64,000 bases of DNA from Streptomyces leeuwenhoekii (GCF_001013905.1 NZ_LN831790.1:5532001-5596000); one strand, 5' to 3'; shown: positions 34,338-42,761, numbered from the stretch's first letter. The notes: generated by a model from the sequence alone, not told the origin. Translations and numbers: made by a program.

Positions 34338-35102
34338 TCAGGCCGTCTGCCCGCCGTCCACGACCAGTTCGGTGCCCACCACCGAGGCGGCGTCGTCCGA
34401 GGCCAGGTACAGCACGGCCGCCGCCACCTCCTCGACCGACGCGACCCGGCCGAGCGGCACCTCGCGCTGCATGCGCTCCGCTCGGCCGGCCTCCGTCTCG
34501 CCCGGCTGGAGGGACATGGAGGTCGCCGTGGCACCCGGGCTGACCGCGTTGATGCGGACGCCGTCGGCGATGTGGTCCAGGGCCGCGCCCCGCGTGAGCA
34601 CCGACACCGCCGCCTTGGTGGCCGCGTAGGCGGTGGCACCGGGCTGCCGCTTGTGCAGGCCGAAGGTGGAGGCGATGTTGACGATCGCGCCGCCGGACGG
34701 CTGTGTGCGCATCCGGCGGATCTCGGCCTGGAGGGCGAGGAAGACGCCGGTGACGTTGATGCCGAGCTGGGTGTGCCAGTCGTCCTCGGGCAGGTCGGCC
34801 AGCGGGCCCCCGCCGCGGAAGACACCGGCGTTGTTGACCGCCACGTCGAGCGATCCGAAGCGCTCCACGGCGGCGGCGACGGCGGCCTCGACGTCGGCGG
34901 CCCGGGAGACGTCGGCGGTGACGGCCAGCCCCTTGCCGCCCGCCTGCTCGACGAGCGCCGCGGTCTCGTCGAGCGGTTCGCGCCGCCGTCCGGCGACGAC
35001 GACGTTCGCCCCCTCGGCGGCGAACGCGAGGGCGACGGCCCGGCCGATGCCGGAGCCGGCACCGGTGACGAGGACGGTCCTGTCGGTGAAGCGGCTGGTC
35101 AT
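34338..35102 (-). CDS. Short-chain dehydrogenase/reductase
   Basis: A classical SDR of 254 residues. TGAGSGIG at 13-20 binds NAD(P), NNAG is at about 92-95, and the active-site set is the Ser of NIAST, Tyr-x-x-x-Lys in AYAATKAA, and PGATAT after it. R-rich residues after strand 2 (AGRRREP) suggest NADPH. ATG 35102 follows GGGGAGA. It lies 79 bases downstream of a TetR gene on the same strand and has a matching TetR operator in that gap. Substrate unknown; the arrangement suggests a stress- or xenobiotic-induced reductase. Confidence 0.92.
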   Translation of the reverse strand: MTSRFTDRTVLVTGAGSGIGRAVALAFAAEGANVVVAGRRREPLDETAALVEQAGGKGLAVTADVSRAADVEAAVAAAVERFGSLDVAVNNAGVFRGGGPLADLPEDDWHTQLGINVTGVFLALQAEIRRMRTQPSGGAIVNIASTFGLHKRQPGATAYAATKAAVSVLTRGAALDHIADGVRINAVSPGATATSMSLQPGETEAGRAERMQREVPLGRVASVEEVAAAVLYLASDDAASVVGTELVVDGGQTA

Positions 35103-35130
35103 GATCTCCCCTGTTCCTGACCCAATATTC

Positions 35131-35147
35131 TTGACCGAGCGATTCAA
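35131..35147. promoter_or_regulatory. TetR operator candidate in front of the SDR gene
   Basis: TTGACCGAGCGATTCAA, imperfect palindrome 29 bases before the SDR start. It shares TTGACCGNNCGNTTCA with the site at 35788-35803. Confidence 0.72.
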
Positions 35148-35181
35148 TATGAGAGCGTGGAAAACGCCCACGCGGCGCCTG

Positions 35182-35766
35182 TCAGTCGAGCAGCGCCAGG
35201 GCCTGCTCCGCCGCGTCCCGCGCCCGTCCCGGATCCGCCGACGCCTTGCCGACCACCCTCAGCCCCTGGAGCAGCACCAGCAGCATGCGCGCCAGGGCGA
35301 GCGGATCGCGGCCGGCCGGCAGCTCCCCCTGCTCCCGGGCGCGCACCAGTGCCGAGTGCAGCACGGATTCCAGGTGGTCCCAGTTGCGTTCGACCTGCCG
35401 GGCGGCGGCCGGATCGTGCGGGGCGAGCTCGGCCGCCGTGTTGGTGACGAAACACCCGAGCCGGCGCGGTCCGTCGGCGGCGGCCTCGTCGGCGTAGCGC
35501 CGTACGAGCGCGCGCACCCCGGGCAGCGCCGGGCCGGGCCGGGACAGCTCCCGCACCATCTCCGGCAGCCGCGCCTGCTCATAGCGCTCCAGCGCCTTCA
35601 GATACAGCTCGCGCTTGTTGCCGAAGGTCGCGTAGAGGCTGGCGCGCCCCACGCCGAGGTGCGCCACGAGATCGGACATGGACGTCGCCTCGTAGCCGCG
35701 CCGCCAGAACAGCTCCAGGGCCGACTGCAGCGCGGCGTCAGGGTCGAATTCCTTGGTCCTGGCCAC
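35182..35766 (-). CDS. TetR-family regulator
   Basis: A 194-residue repressor from GTG 35766. The N-terminal helix-turn-helix is FDPDAALQSALELFWRRGYEATSMSDLVAHLGVGRASLYATFGNKRELY, given here in parts: FDPDAALQSALELFWRRGYE and SLYATFGNKRELY. The C-terminal domain has the LGCFVTNTAAELAPHD segment of the TetR_C group that often senses reactive electrophiles or quinones. A TAGGCT -10 reads at 35779-35774 with TTGACC -35 at 35803-35798, inside the operator, so it is probably autorepressed and leaderless. It also controls the SDR gene behind it. Confidence 0.93.
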   Translation of the reverse strand: MARTKEFDPDAALQSALELFWRRGYEATSMSDLVAHLGVGRASLYATFGNKRELYLKALERYEQARLPEMVRELSRPGPALPGVRALVRRYADEAAADGPRRLGCFVTNTAAELAPHDPAAARQVERNWDHLESVLHSALVRAREQGELPAGRDPLALARMLLVLLQGLRVVGKASADPGRARDAAEQALALLD

Positions 35767-35787
35767 GCCGCGCAGCCTAGGGGTATC

Positions 35788-35803
35788 TGAAACGAACGGT
35801 CAA
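35788..35803. promoter_or_regulatory. TetR operator overlapping the tetR promoter
   Basis: On the minus strand TTGACCGTTCGTTTCA. TTGACC doubles as the -35 box, with an 18-base spacer to TAGGCT. Same consensus as 35131-35147. Confidence 0.72.
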
Positions 35804-35823
35804 GAATTTTTCCGCTGCCGCCG

Positions 35824-36174
35824 TCAGGCGGCCCGCACCTCGTACGCCGCCACCCGCACCGTCTCGTCGTCCAGGCACTGTCCGGTGGCCAGGTCGAAGC
35901 GCTGCTTGAGCAGCGGGGAGGCCACGAACGGGCGGCCCTGGTGGGTGCCGGTCAGGCCACGGGAGAGGACGGCCGCGCCGGTGAACGGATCGCGGTTGTC
36001 CACGGCGTACAGCGTGCCGGTGCGGTCGCGGAACAGGGCCGCCTGACGGCCGTCGGGCAGCAGGGCCGCCACCCCGCGGCCGGGGAGCAGGGCCCCCAGG
36101 TCGCAGACGGTGAACCAGTCGCCGCACAGGCGCAGTTGGACCTTCAGGTCGGTCGTCTCGGGTGCCAGGGTCAT
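35824..36174 (-). CDS. nirD: Nitrite reductase small subunit NirD
   Basis: A 116-residue Rieske-fold subunit of the cytoplasmic NADH nitrite reductase. The sequence LRLCGDWFTVCDLGALLPGRGVAALL and LYAVDNRDPFTGAAVLSRGL follows the NirD family, which keeps the Rieske fold but lacks the full Cys/His ligand set; no CxH...CxxH is seen. Its ATG overlaps the nirB stop in ATGA, so the two are translationally coupled. Confidence 0.94.
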   Translation of the reverse strand: MTLAPETTDLKVQLRLCGDWFTVCDLGALLPGRGVAALLPDGRQAALFRDRTGTLYAVDNRDPFTGAAVLSRGLTGTHQGRPFVASPLLKQRFDLATGQCLDDETVRVAAYEVRAA

Positions 36175-38789
36175 CGCTGGGCGCTTCCTTCCAGGGCCGC
36201 TTCCTCGGACCGCTCGGGCCGCATGCCGATGGACAGCAGCGGCAGGTCGGGCTTGATCTGGTCGCGTTCGGGGACGAAGGCGACCACCGGGTCGGGGGTG
36301 TCCGGCGCGTTGACGAAGGAGACGAAGCGGGCGAGCTTCTCCGGGTCGTTGACCGTCTCCGCCCACTCGTCCCGGTAGTGCGCCACATGGGCCGCCATCA
36401 GCGACTCCAGCTCCGCGCAGATGCCGAGCGAGTCGTGCACGACGACGTCCCGTACGTGGTCCAGTCCGCCGGGGATGCGCTCCAGCCAGGTGGAGGTGCG
36501 CTCCAGCTTGTCGGCGGTGCGGATGTAGAACATCAGGAACCGGTCGATCAGGCGCACCAGTTCGGCGTCGGACAGGTCCTGCGCGAGCAGGTCCGCGTGG
36601 CGCGGGGTGGCGCCGCCGTTGCCGCCGACGTACAGGTTCCAGCCGTTGGACGTGGCGATCACGCCGAAGTCCTTGGACTGCGCCTCGGCGCACTCGCGGG
36701 CGCAGCCGGAGACGGCCGACTTCAGCTTGTGCGGCGACCTGAGCCCCCGGTAGCGCAGCTCCAGGTCGATCGCCATGCGGACGGAGTCCTGGACGCCGTA
36801 GCGGCACCAGGTCTGCCCCACGCAGGACTTCACCGTGCGCAGCGCCTTGCCGTAGGCGTGGCCGGACTCGAAGCCGGCGTCGACCAGGCGGGTCCAGATC
36901 AGCGGGAGCTGCTCCACGCGGGCGCCGAACATGTCGATGCGCTGACCGCCGGTGATCTTGGTGTAGAGGCCGAAGTCACGGGCGATCTCGCCGATCACGA
37001 TGAGCTTCTCCGGGGCGATCTCGCCGCCGGGGATGCGAGGGACCACCGAGTACGAGCCGTTCTTCTGGAGGTTGGCCAGGAAGTGGTCGTTGGTGTCCTG
37101 CAGGGCCGCCTGCTCGCCGTCCAGGACATAGCCGCTCGCGCCGATCGCGGGGGCGAGGGAGGCGATGATCGAGGCGACGGCCGGCTTGCAGATCTCGCAG
37201 CCCTCGCCGCCGCGGGCGCCCTCGCGGCCATGGCGGTCCAGCAGCTCCCGGTAGGAGGTGATGCGCAGGGCGAGGACGATCTCGTACAGCTCCTCGCGGG
37301 TCTGTGCGAAGCAGCCGCACAGGCCCTTGTCGACCTCGACGCCGCTCGCCTCCAGCTCGGCGGTGACGAGCTGGCCCAGCACCTTGACGCAGGAGCCGCA
37401 GCCCGTGCCCGCCTTGGTGCACTTCTTCACCTCGGGCACGGTGGTGCACCGGTGGTCGGTGACCGCGCCGCGGATGGTGCCCTTGGTGACGTTGTGGCAG
37501 GAGCAGATGACCGCGTCGTCGGGGAGGGCGGCGGGGCCGAGCTGGGCGGGCCCGCCGGCACCGGCCGGGAGGACGAGCTGCTCGGGCGGGACGGGCGGGA
37601 CGGAGCCGGTGAGCGCCCGCAGGGTGCCGTACGCCTCTGCGTCGCCGACCAGGATGCCGCCCAGCAGCGTGCCGTCGCGGCCGACGACCAGCTTCTTGTA
37701 CAGGCCCGCGCGGGAGTCGGAGTAGACCACGTCGAGGCAGCCCTCGGCGGTGCCGTGCGCGTCGCCGAAGGACGCCACGTCCACGCCGAGCAGCTTCAGC
37801 TTGGTGGACAGGTCCGCGCCGGTGAAGGCGGCCTCCTCGGCGGCGATGGCCGCGGCGGCCGTCTCGGCCTGCTCGTAGCCGGGCGCCACCAGGCCGTACA
37901 CCCGCCCGTCCGCCGCCAGCGCGCACTCGCCGATCGCGAAGACGTGCGGGTCGGTGACGGTGCGGCACTGCTCGTCGACGGCGATGCCGCCGCGCTCGCC
38001 GACCGCCAGGCCGCAGTCGCGGGCGAGCTGGTCGCGGGGGCGCACACCCGCGGAGAACACCACCATGTCGGTGGCCAGCTCGCTGCCGTCGGAGAGCTTC
38101 ATGCCGGTGACGGCGCCCGAGTCGTCCGTGAGGATCTCCTGCGTCCCCACCCCGGTGTGGACGGTCAGGCCCATCTCCTCGATGGTGCGCAGCAGCGCCG
38201 CGCCGCCGCCCTCGTCGACCTGCACCGGCATCAGACGCGGCGCGAACTCCACGATGTGGGAGCGCAGCCCGAGCCCCTTGAGGGCGCCGGCCGCCTCCAG
38301 GCCGAGCAGACCGCCGCCGACCACGGCACCGGTGGCCGCCCTGGTCCGCGCGTACTCCTCGATGGCGAGGAGGTCCTCGATGGTGCGGTAGACGAAGCAG
38401 CCCTCGGAGTCCTTGTTCGGGACCGGCGGCACGAACGGGTACGAGCCGGTGGCCAGTACGAGGACGTCGTAGCCGACGGCCAGGCCGGACCGGGCGGTCA
38501 CCGTGCGGGCCGCGCGGTCCACGGCGACCGCCGGGTCGCCGATGTGCAGCTCGATGCCGTGGTCCTTGATGAACTCCATGTCGGTCATCGACAGGTCCTC
38601 GGGCGTCCTGCCCGAGAAGTACGAGGTGAGCTGCACGCGGTCGTAGGCGGGGCGCGGCTCCTCGCACAGCACGACCACGCGGTGCGTGGCGGTCAGGCCG
38701 CGCTCGGCGAGCGCTTCGAGGAAGCGCTGGCCGACCATGCCGTGGCCGACGAGCACGATCGTGGGGGTGCCCCCCGGGGTGGCGGTCAT
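36171..38789 (-). CDS. nirB: Nitrite reductase (NADH) large subunit NirB
   Basis: Reduces nitrite to ammonium with NAD(P)H, the second step of nitrate assimilation. The 872 residues comprise an FAD/NAD pyridine-nucleotide reductase module (IVLVGHGMVGQRF at the start, FAIGECALAADGRVYG near 280), a BFD-like [2Fe-2S] domain (CSCHNVT...CTKAGTGCGSC, near 425-465) and the sulfite/nitrite reductase domain. The siroheme-[4Fe-4S] ligands are all present: C656, C662, C696 and C700 (CVGQTWC; CARECAEAQ). It is translated in tandem with an upstream FAD reductase (stop and start share one base) and with nirD. A GlnR-type box precedes the operon. Confidence 0.97.
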   Translation of the reverse strand: MTATPGGTPTIVLVGHGMVGQRFLEALAERGLTATHRVVVLCEEPRPAYDRVQLTSYFSGRTPEDLSMTDMEFIKDHGIELHIGDPAVAVDRAARTVTARSGLAVGYDVLVLATGSYPFVPPVPNKDSEGCFVYRTIEDLLAIEEYARTRAATGAVVGGGLLGLEAAGALKGLGLRSHIVEFAPRLMPVQVDEGGGAALLRTIEEMGLTVHTGVGTQEILTDDSGAVTGMKLSDGSELATDMVVFSAGVRPRDQLARDCGLAVGERGGIAVDEQCRTVTDPHVFAIGECALAADGRVYGLVAPGYEQAETAAAAIAAEEAAFTGADLSTKLKLLGVDVASFGDAHGTAEGCLDVVYSDSRAGLYKKLVVGRDGTLLGGILVGDAEAYGTLRALTGSVPPVPPEQLVLPAGAGGPAQLGPAALPDDAVICSCHNVTKGTIRGAVTDHRCTTVPEVKKCTKAGTGCGSCVKVLGQLVTAELEASGVEVDKGLCGCFAQTREELYEIVLALRITSYRELLDRHGREGARGGEGCEICKPAVASIIASLAPAIGASGYVLDGEQAALQDTNDHFLANLQKNGSYSVVPRIPGGEIAPEKLIVIGEIARDFGLYTKITGGQRIDMFGARVEQLPLIWTRLVDAGFESGHAYGKALRTVKSCVGQTWCRYGVQDSVRMAIDLELRYRGLRSPHKLKSAVSGCARECAEAQSKDFGVIATSNGWNLYVGGNGGATPRHADLLAQDLSDAELVRLIDRFLMFYIRTADKLERTSTWLERIPGGLDHVRDVVVHDSLGICAELESLMAAHVAHYRDEWAETVNDPEKLARFVSFVNAPDTPDPVVAFVPERDQIKPDLPLLSIGMRPERSEEAALEGSAQR

Positions 38790-40003
38790 CAGGAGCCTCC
38801 GTCGTTGGTGAGCAGATGGAGCAGCGGGCCCTCGTCCGGGAGCGGCTCTGCTCCCTCCCAGGCGCGGGCGAGCGCGCCCACGGTGCCCAGTTCGCCGACG
38901 AGCACCCCGCCGACCAGGCGGTCGTCGCGGACGACGACCTTGCGGTACGTGCCCCGGGTGGCGTCGGCGAGCTGCACGACGTCGTCGCCGGGGCGGGGGT
39001 CGGTCTCGCCGAACGCGGCCAGGTCGAAGGGGCTGTCGGGCCCGGTCAGGGTGAGCCGGGTGAGCGAGCGGGTGCCGGTGTAGCGGGCGGCGGTGTTCCC
39101 GGCGAGCGACTCGGCCAGCACGTCCGCCTGTTCGAGGGCGGGGGCGGCGAGGCCGTAGACGTTCCCGTCGTGCTGGGCGCAGTCGCCGATCGCGTGGACG
39201 CGCGGGTCGCTGGTGCGCAGCGCGTCATCGACGAGGACGCCCTTGCGGACGGCGAGCCCGGCCGCCTCGGCGAGTCCGACGCGCGGGCGGACTCCGCAGG
39301 CCAGCACCACCAGATCGGCGTCGAGGGCGTACCCGTCGGCCAGCTCCACCGAGCGGACCGCGCCGCCGACGCAGCGCACGTCCCGCACCCGGCACTCGGT
39401 GTGCACCTCGACGCCGAGGTCCCGCAGGTGCCGCAGCACCAGTGCGGAGGCGCCGGGGTCGAGCTGGCGCTCCATGAGCCGCTCGGACTGCTGGGCGAGG
39501 ACGACCTGCGCGCCGCGCACGGCGAGCGCGCGGGCCGCGGAGACCCCGAGGAGCCCGCCGCCGATGACGACGGCCCGCACGCCCGGCCGGACGGCCTTGG
39601 ACAGGCCCAGGCAGTCGTCCAGGGTGCGGAACGCGTGGACGCCCTCCGGCAGCACACGGTCCGGCGTGAACAGGCCGCGCAGCGGGGGCAGCACCGGGTT
39701 GGAGCCGGTGGCCAGCACCAGCGTGCCGTATGCGATCCGGGTGCCGTCCGCGCAGACGAGGCTCCGCCGGCCGCGGTCGATCCCGGTGACCCGGGCCCGG
39801 ACCAGCTCGGCGGGGGCGGGCAGCGCGATCACCTCGGGGGCGTAGCGCCCGGCCAGCACCTCGGCGAGCAGCACCCGGTTGTACGGCGGGTGCCCCTCCT
39901 CGCCGATCAGCAGCGCGGGCGTGCCGAGCTCACCGAGCCGCCGGGCGAGCCGGACGCCCGCGAGGCCGGCGCCGATCACCACCACACGCGTATTCGAGGT
40001 CAT
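38789..40003 (-). CDS. FAD/NAD(P)-dependent oxidoreductase of the nitrite reductase operon
   Basis: A 404-residue flavoprotein of the pyridine nucleotide-disulfide reductase family without the redox disulfide. VVVIGAGLAGVRLARRLGEL binds FAD, VLATGSNPVLPP is the ATG motif, AVVIGGGLLGVSAARAL binds NAD(P), and VHAIGDCAQHDGN is the second FAD motif. It resembles the N-terminal module of NirB and NasB-type electron-transfer subunits. It is the first gene of the nir operon and may feed electrons to the nitrate reductase (which has no reductase partner beside it) or to NirB. The exact partner is inferred. Confidence 0.88.
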   Translation of the reverse strand: MTSNTRVVVIGAGLAGVRLARRLGELGTPALLIGEEGHPPYNRVLLAEVLAGRYAPEVIALPAPAELVRARVTGIDRGRRSLVCADGTRIAYGTLVLATGSNPVLPPLRGLFTPDRVLPEGVHAFRTLDDCLGLSKAVRPGVRAVVIGGGLLGVSAARALAVRGAQVVLAQQSERLMERQLDPGASALVLRHLRDLGVEVHTECRVRDVRCVGGAVRSVELADGYALDADLVVLACGVRPRVGLAEAAGLAVRKGVLVDDALRTSDPRVHAIGDCAQHDGNVYGLAAPALEQADVLAESLAGNTAARYTGTRSLTRLTLTGPDSPFDLAAFGETDPRPGDDVVQLADATRGTYRKVVVRDDRLVGGVLVGELGTVGALARAWEGAEPLPDEGPLLHLLTNDGGS

Positions 40004-40026
40004 GCGGTCGAGCGTGCGGTGCGGAG

Positions 40027-40053
40027 GTTACCCGGCCGCATCACCGTTGTTTC
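40027..40053. promoter_or_regulatory. GlnR-box-like site of the nir operon
   Basis: Half sites GTTAC 40027-40031, GCATC 40038-40042 and GTTTC 40049-40053 (plus strand) lie at exact 11-base steps. Read on the minus strand they are GAAAC, GATGC and GTAAC with 6-base gaps, the spacing of Streptomyces GlnR boxes. The site starts 24 bases upstream of the first nir-operon gene. GlnR activation of nirB is known in S. coelicolor. Confidence 0.78.
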
Positions 40054-40097
40054 CCGCGCGGAACGCTGCCCTCAGCGGGGACGGGGGGCGGATGTGA

Positions 40098-40129
40098 GGG
40101 CCCCGGCACCTCGCGCGGTGCCGGGGCCC
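40098..40129. terminator. Orphan terminator-like hairpin between divergent genes
   Basis: GGGCCCCGGCACC 40098-40110 pairs perfectly with GGTGCCGGGGCCC 40117-40129, loop TCGCGC. It lies between the divergent nir operon and the TauE/SafE gene, where no transcript obviously ends. Confidence 0.6.
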
Positions 40130-40212
40130 GGTGCCGGCGCCATGGCCGGCGAAGCTCAGAAGAGCCTCAGGTCGATGGACGGGACGGACGGCCGCTCCCT
40201 AGGGTCGCGATC

Positions 40213-40995
40213 ATGCCCGACATATCGCTGACCATGGTGGTCCTCCTGTGTCTCGCGGCCCTCGCGGCCGGCTGGATCGACGCCGTGGTCGGCGGCGGCG
40301 GGCTCCTGCTGCTGCCGGTGCTGCTCCTCGGCCTGCCCGCGGGCACCCCGGCCGCCCACGCGCTCGGCACCAACAAGGCGGTCGCCATCGTCGGCACCAC
40401 GGGCGCGGCGGTGACCTACGCGCGCAAGGCCCCGGTGGACGTCCGCACCGCCGTGCGGATCGGCCTGGCCGCGCTCGCCGGTTCGTCGGCCGGGGCGTTC
40501 CTCGCGGCCGGCATGAGCACGGACGTCCTCAAACCGGTGATCATGGTGGTGCTGCTCGGCGTGGCCGCCTTCGTGATCCTGCGCCCCGCCTTCGGCACGG
40601 CCCCGGCCGGCGGCCCGGCCACCCGCCGCCAGGTCCTCGCCGCGATCGGCCTGGCGGGCCTCGGCATCGGCTTCTACGACGGGCTCATCGGCCCCGGCAC
40701 CGGCACCTTCCTCGTCCTGGCGCTCACGGCCCTGCTCCACCTCGACCTGGTGACCGCCTCCGCCACCGCCAAGATCGTCAACTGCTGCACCAACGCCGGG
40801 GCGCTCGCCATGTTCGCCTGGCAGGGCGCGGTGCTGTGGCAACTGGCCGCCCTGATGGCCGTGTTCAACCTGGCGGGCGGCACGCTCGGCGCCCGCACGG
40901 CACTGAAGAAGGGCAGCCGCTTCGTGCGGATCGTGCTGCTGACGGTCGTGTTCGCGCTGGTGGCGAATCTGGCGTACGAGCAGTGGTTCGCCTGA
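40213..40995 (+). CDS. TauE/SafE-family permease
   Basis: A 260-residue membrane protein with about eight hydrophobic segments. The conserved opening ALAAGWIDAVVGGGGLLLLPVLL and the repeat GIGFYDGLIGPGTGTFLVLAL (quoted in part) are typical of the sulfite exporter TauE/SafE family; both GGGG and GPGTG motifs are kept. TAGGGT at 40200-40205 suggests a leaderless transcript. It may export sulfite or another organic anion. Its place beside nitrite reductase is suggestive, because that enzyme family also handles sulfite, but no direct link is shown. Confidence 0.88.
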   Translation: MPDISLTMVVLLCLAALAAGWIDAVVGGGGLLLLPVLLLGLPAGTPAAHALGTNKAVAIVGTTGAAVTYARKAPVDVRTAVRIGLAALAGSSAGAFLAAGMSTDVLKPVIMVVLLGVAAFVILRPAFGTAPAGGPATRRQVLAAIGLAGLGIGFYDGLIGPGTGTFLVLALTALLHLDLVTASATAKIVNCCTNAGALAMFAWQGAVLWQLAALMAVFNLAGGTLGARTALKKGSRFVRIVLLTVVFALVANLAYEQWFA

Positions 40996-41017
40996 GCCGG
41001 GGCGGCCGGCCGGCTCA
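40993..41017. terminator. Bidirectional hairpin over two stop codons
   Basis: TGAGCCGG 40993-41000 pairs with CCGGCTCA 41010-41017. It contains the stop codons of both convergent genes. Confidence 0.6.
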
Positions 41018-41935
41018 CCGCGCCCGCAGCAGATCGATCACCCCCGTGGTGTCCTCCTCCGCGTGCCCGTCGGCGAGCCGGCGCGCCATCAGGTCCCAGA
41101 ACGGCGACAGCAGTTCCGTGCTCACGCCCTGCTCCTGGGCCGTCCGCACCAGTGTGGACGTGCCCGCTACCTGCATCGCGAGGTTGGAGACCACGCCCTT
41201 GGTGTAGTCGCCGCTCTCCAGCGCCGCGGCGCTGGCGTGGGCGGCCGGGGCCATCGCGGCCAGCCACTCCACGAGCAGTGGCGCGAGGTCCTGCGGGCGG
41301 ATGTCCTCCCCGCCGATCAGCGCGAACGCGTGCGAGAGACCCGCGAACATGCCGGACATGGCGCTCAGCAGCGCCACGTCGTGCAGCGCCGCGAAGCCCG
41401 GGTCCGCGCCGACGTACCGGGTGCCGGCCGGGACGGCGAGCGTCTCCGCGTGCTCCTCGAAGAGATCGGCCGAACCGCTGTAGAAGACGTACGCGCCGGA
41501 GTCCGCGGCACCGATCATCGGCGGGACGGCCATGATGCCGCCGTCCAGGAAGCGGGCGCCGCGCTCCTCGGCCCACGCCGCGCGGGCCCGGCCCTGGGCG
41601 GGCGTGCCGGTGGTGAGGTTCACCAGGTCCCGCCCGGCCAGGGCGGCCCCCTCCAGGGCCTCGCCGACCGAGTCGTCGTCCAGCAGGCAGAGGATGACGA
41701 GCCGGCTCGCGGCCACCGCCTCGGCGGCGCTGCGGGCGACCGCGGCGCCCTCGGCGGCGAGGGCCTCGGCGCGGGAGGGGGTGCGGTTCCATACGGTCAC
41801 CGGGTGCCCGGCGGCCAGCCAGGCGCGGGCGAGCGCGGTGCCCATGGCGCCGGCGCCGAGGAGGGTGATCGGGGTGCGGGGGGCGGGGGTGATCAGGGTG
41901 CGGGGGGCGGGGGTCTTGTCCGTGGTGTCGTTCAT
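41015..41935 (-). CDS. NAD(P)-dependent beta-hydroxyacid dehydrogenase / imine reductase-like
   Basis: A 306-residue oxidoreductase of the 6-phosphogluconate dehydrogenase superfamily. The Rossmann motif is ITLLGAGAMGTALARAWL (residues about 22-39), followed by VWNRTPSRAEAL, where the Arg after the second strand suggests NADPH. The C-terminal half is all-helical with SNLAMQVAG. The absence of the usual catalytic Lys pattern and the overall look favour the imine-reductase/3-hydroxyisobutyrate-dehydrogenase-like group. The N-terminus has an in-frame 24-base tandem duplication giving TPAPRTLI and TPAPRTPI. Divergent from an HxlR regulator with a palindrome between. Confidence 0.85.
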   Translation of the reverse strand: MNDTTDKTPAPRTLITPAPRTPITLLGAGAMGTALARAWLAAGHPVTVWNRTPSRAEALAAEGAAVARSAAEAVAASRLVILCLLDDDSVGEALEGAALAGRDLVNLTTGTPAQGRARAAWAEERGARFLDGGIMAVPPMIGAADSGAYVFYSGSADLFEEHAETLAVPAGTRYVGADPGFAALHDVALLSAMSGMFAGLSHAFALIGGEDIRPQDLAPLLVEWLAAMAPAAHASAAALESGDYTKGVVSNLAMQVAGTSTLVRTAQEQGVSTELLSPFWDLMARRLADGHAEEDTTGVIDLLRAR

Positions 41936-41969
41936 GCCGACCAGACTCGTCGGCGGGAACAACCGGCTC

Positions 41970-41981
41970 AAGTACGTACTT
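41970..41981. promoter_or_regulatory. HxlR operator candidate
   Basis: AAGTACGTACTT, perfect 12-base palindrome, 34 bases from the oxidoreductase start and 51 from the hxlR start. The GTACTT type half site is common for HxlR-controlled divergent pairs, to my recollection. Confidence 0.7.
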
Positions 41982-42032
41982 TGCAGTGGGTGGTTACCTC
42001 CAGGAAAGCGTGCAGGCAGCGGGAAGGGGCGG

Positions 42033-42761
42033 GTGGTGGCGGTGCGGACGGTACGGCGGCCGGGGGCGTACGTGTGCGGTGTCGACGCGGCGATGGACGT
42101 GATCGGCGGCAAGTGGAAGGTGCTGATCCTGTGGGCGCTGGGGGAGCGGCCGTGCCGCTTCGGCGCGCTGCGCCGGGAGCTGCCCGGCGTGACGGAGAAG
42201 GTGCTCGCCGCGCATCTGCGGGAGCTGGAGGCCGACGGGATCGTGCACCGCGAGGAGTACGACGAGATGCCACCGCGCGTGGAGTACTCGCTCACGCCCC
42301 GGGGCGCCGCCCTCAACGAGGCGCTGGCGCCGCTGGGCCGGTGGGGCCGCACGTACGTGCTCGGGGACGCCTACCAGGGAGCGGCGGAGGCGCCGGAGGG
42401 TGCGGGGACGTCAGGGACGGCCGGGGCGGCAGCGCACGAGGGGGAAGGCGCTGAGGGGGCCTCGCGGCCGGGTGGGACCGGAGCGGCCGAGGTGGCCTCG
42501 CCGGCGCCTGAGGCCCCGGCGTTCCCGGCGGCCCCTGCGGCCCGGACCGGCCCGCTTGCCCCGGAGGCCGCTGCGGCCCCGCGTCGTGCCTCGCAGGCCG
42601 CCGCTCCGGCCCCGCGGGTCCCGGCGGCCTCTCCCGTCCTGGTCCCGGCGGCCTCCCGGAGCTCGGCGGCCCCGGTGGCCCGTCCCGCCCCGCGGGTCTC
42701 AGCGGCTGTCCGTCAGGTGCGCGAAGACGACGACGTTCCCCTGGTAGCCCGTGGCGCGTGA
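42033..42761 (+). CDS. HxlR-family regulator with long Ala/Pro-rich tail
   Basis: A 242-residue protein. Residues 12-105 are a complete HxlR winged helix: CGVDAAMDVIGGKWKVLILWAL (quoted in part as MDVIGGKWKVLILWAL), CRFGALRRELPGVTEKVLAAHL, and the wing REEYDEMPPRVEYSLTPRG. The single Cys at residue 14 may be a redox sensor, as in HypR-like members. From residue 118 on there are about 125 residues of Ala, Pro, Gly, Ser and Arg without predicted fold; typical HxlR proteins end here. The stop lies inside the convergent sortase gene (63-base overlap). GGAAGGGG at 42022-42029 supports GTG 42033. Confidence 0.88.
   Translation: MVAVRTVRRPGAYVCGVDAAMDVIGGKWKVLILWALGERPCRFGALRRELPGVTEKVLAAHLRELEADGIVHREEYDEMPPRVEYSLTPRGAALNEALAPLGRWGRTYVLGDAYQGAAEAPEGAGTSGTAGAAAHEGEGAEGASRPGGTGAAEVASPAPEAPAFPAAPAARTGPLAPEAAAAPRRASQAAAPAPRVPAASPVLVPAASRSSAAPVARPAPRVSAAVRQVREDDDVPLVARGA

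Noticed and set aside
39879..40097. 72-codon plus-strand frame ending just before the orphan hairpin
   Set aside because: Mostly antisense to the FAD reductase gene, low-complexity Ser/Pro/Arg composition, no ribosome-binding site.
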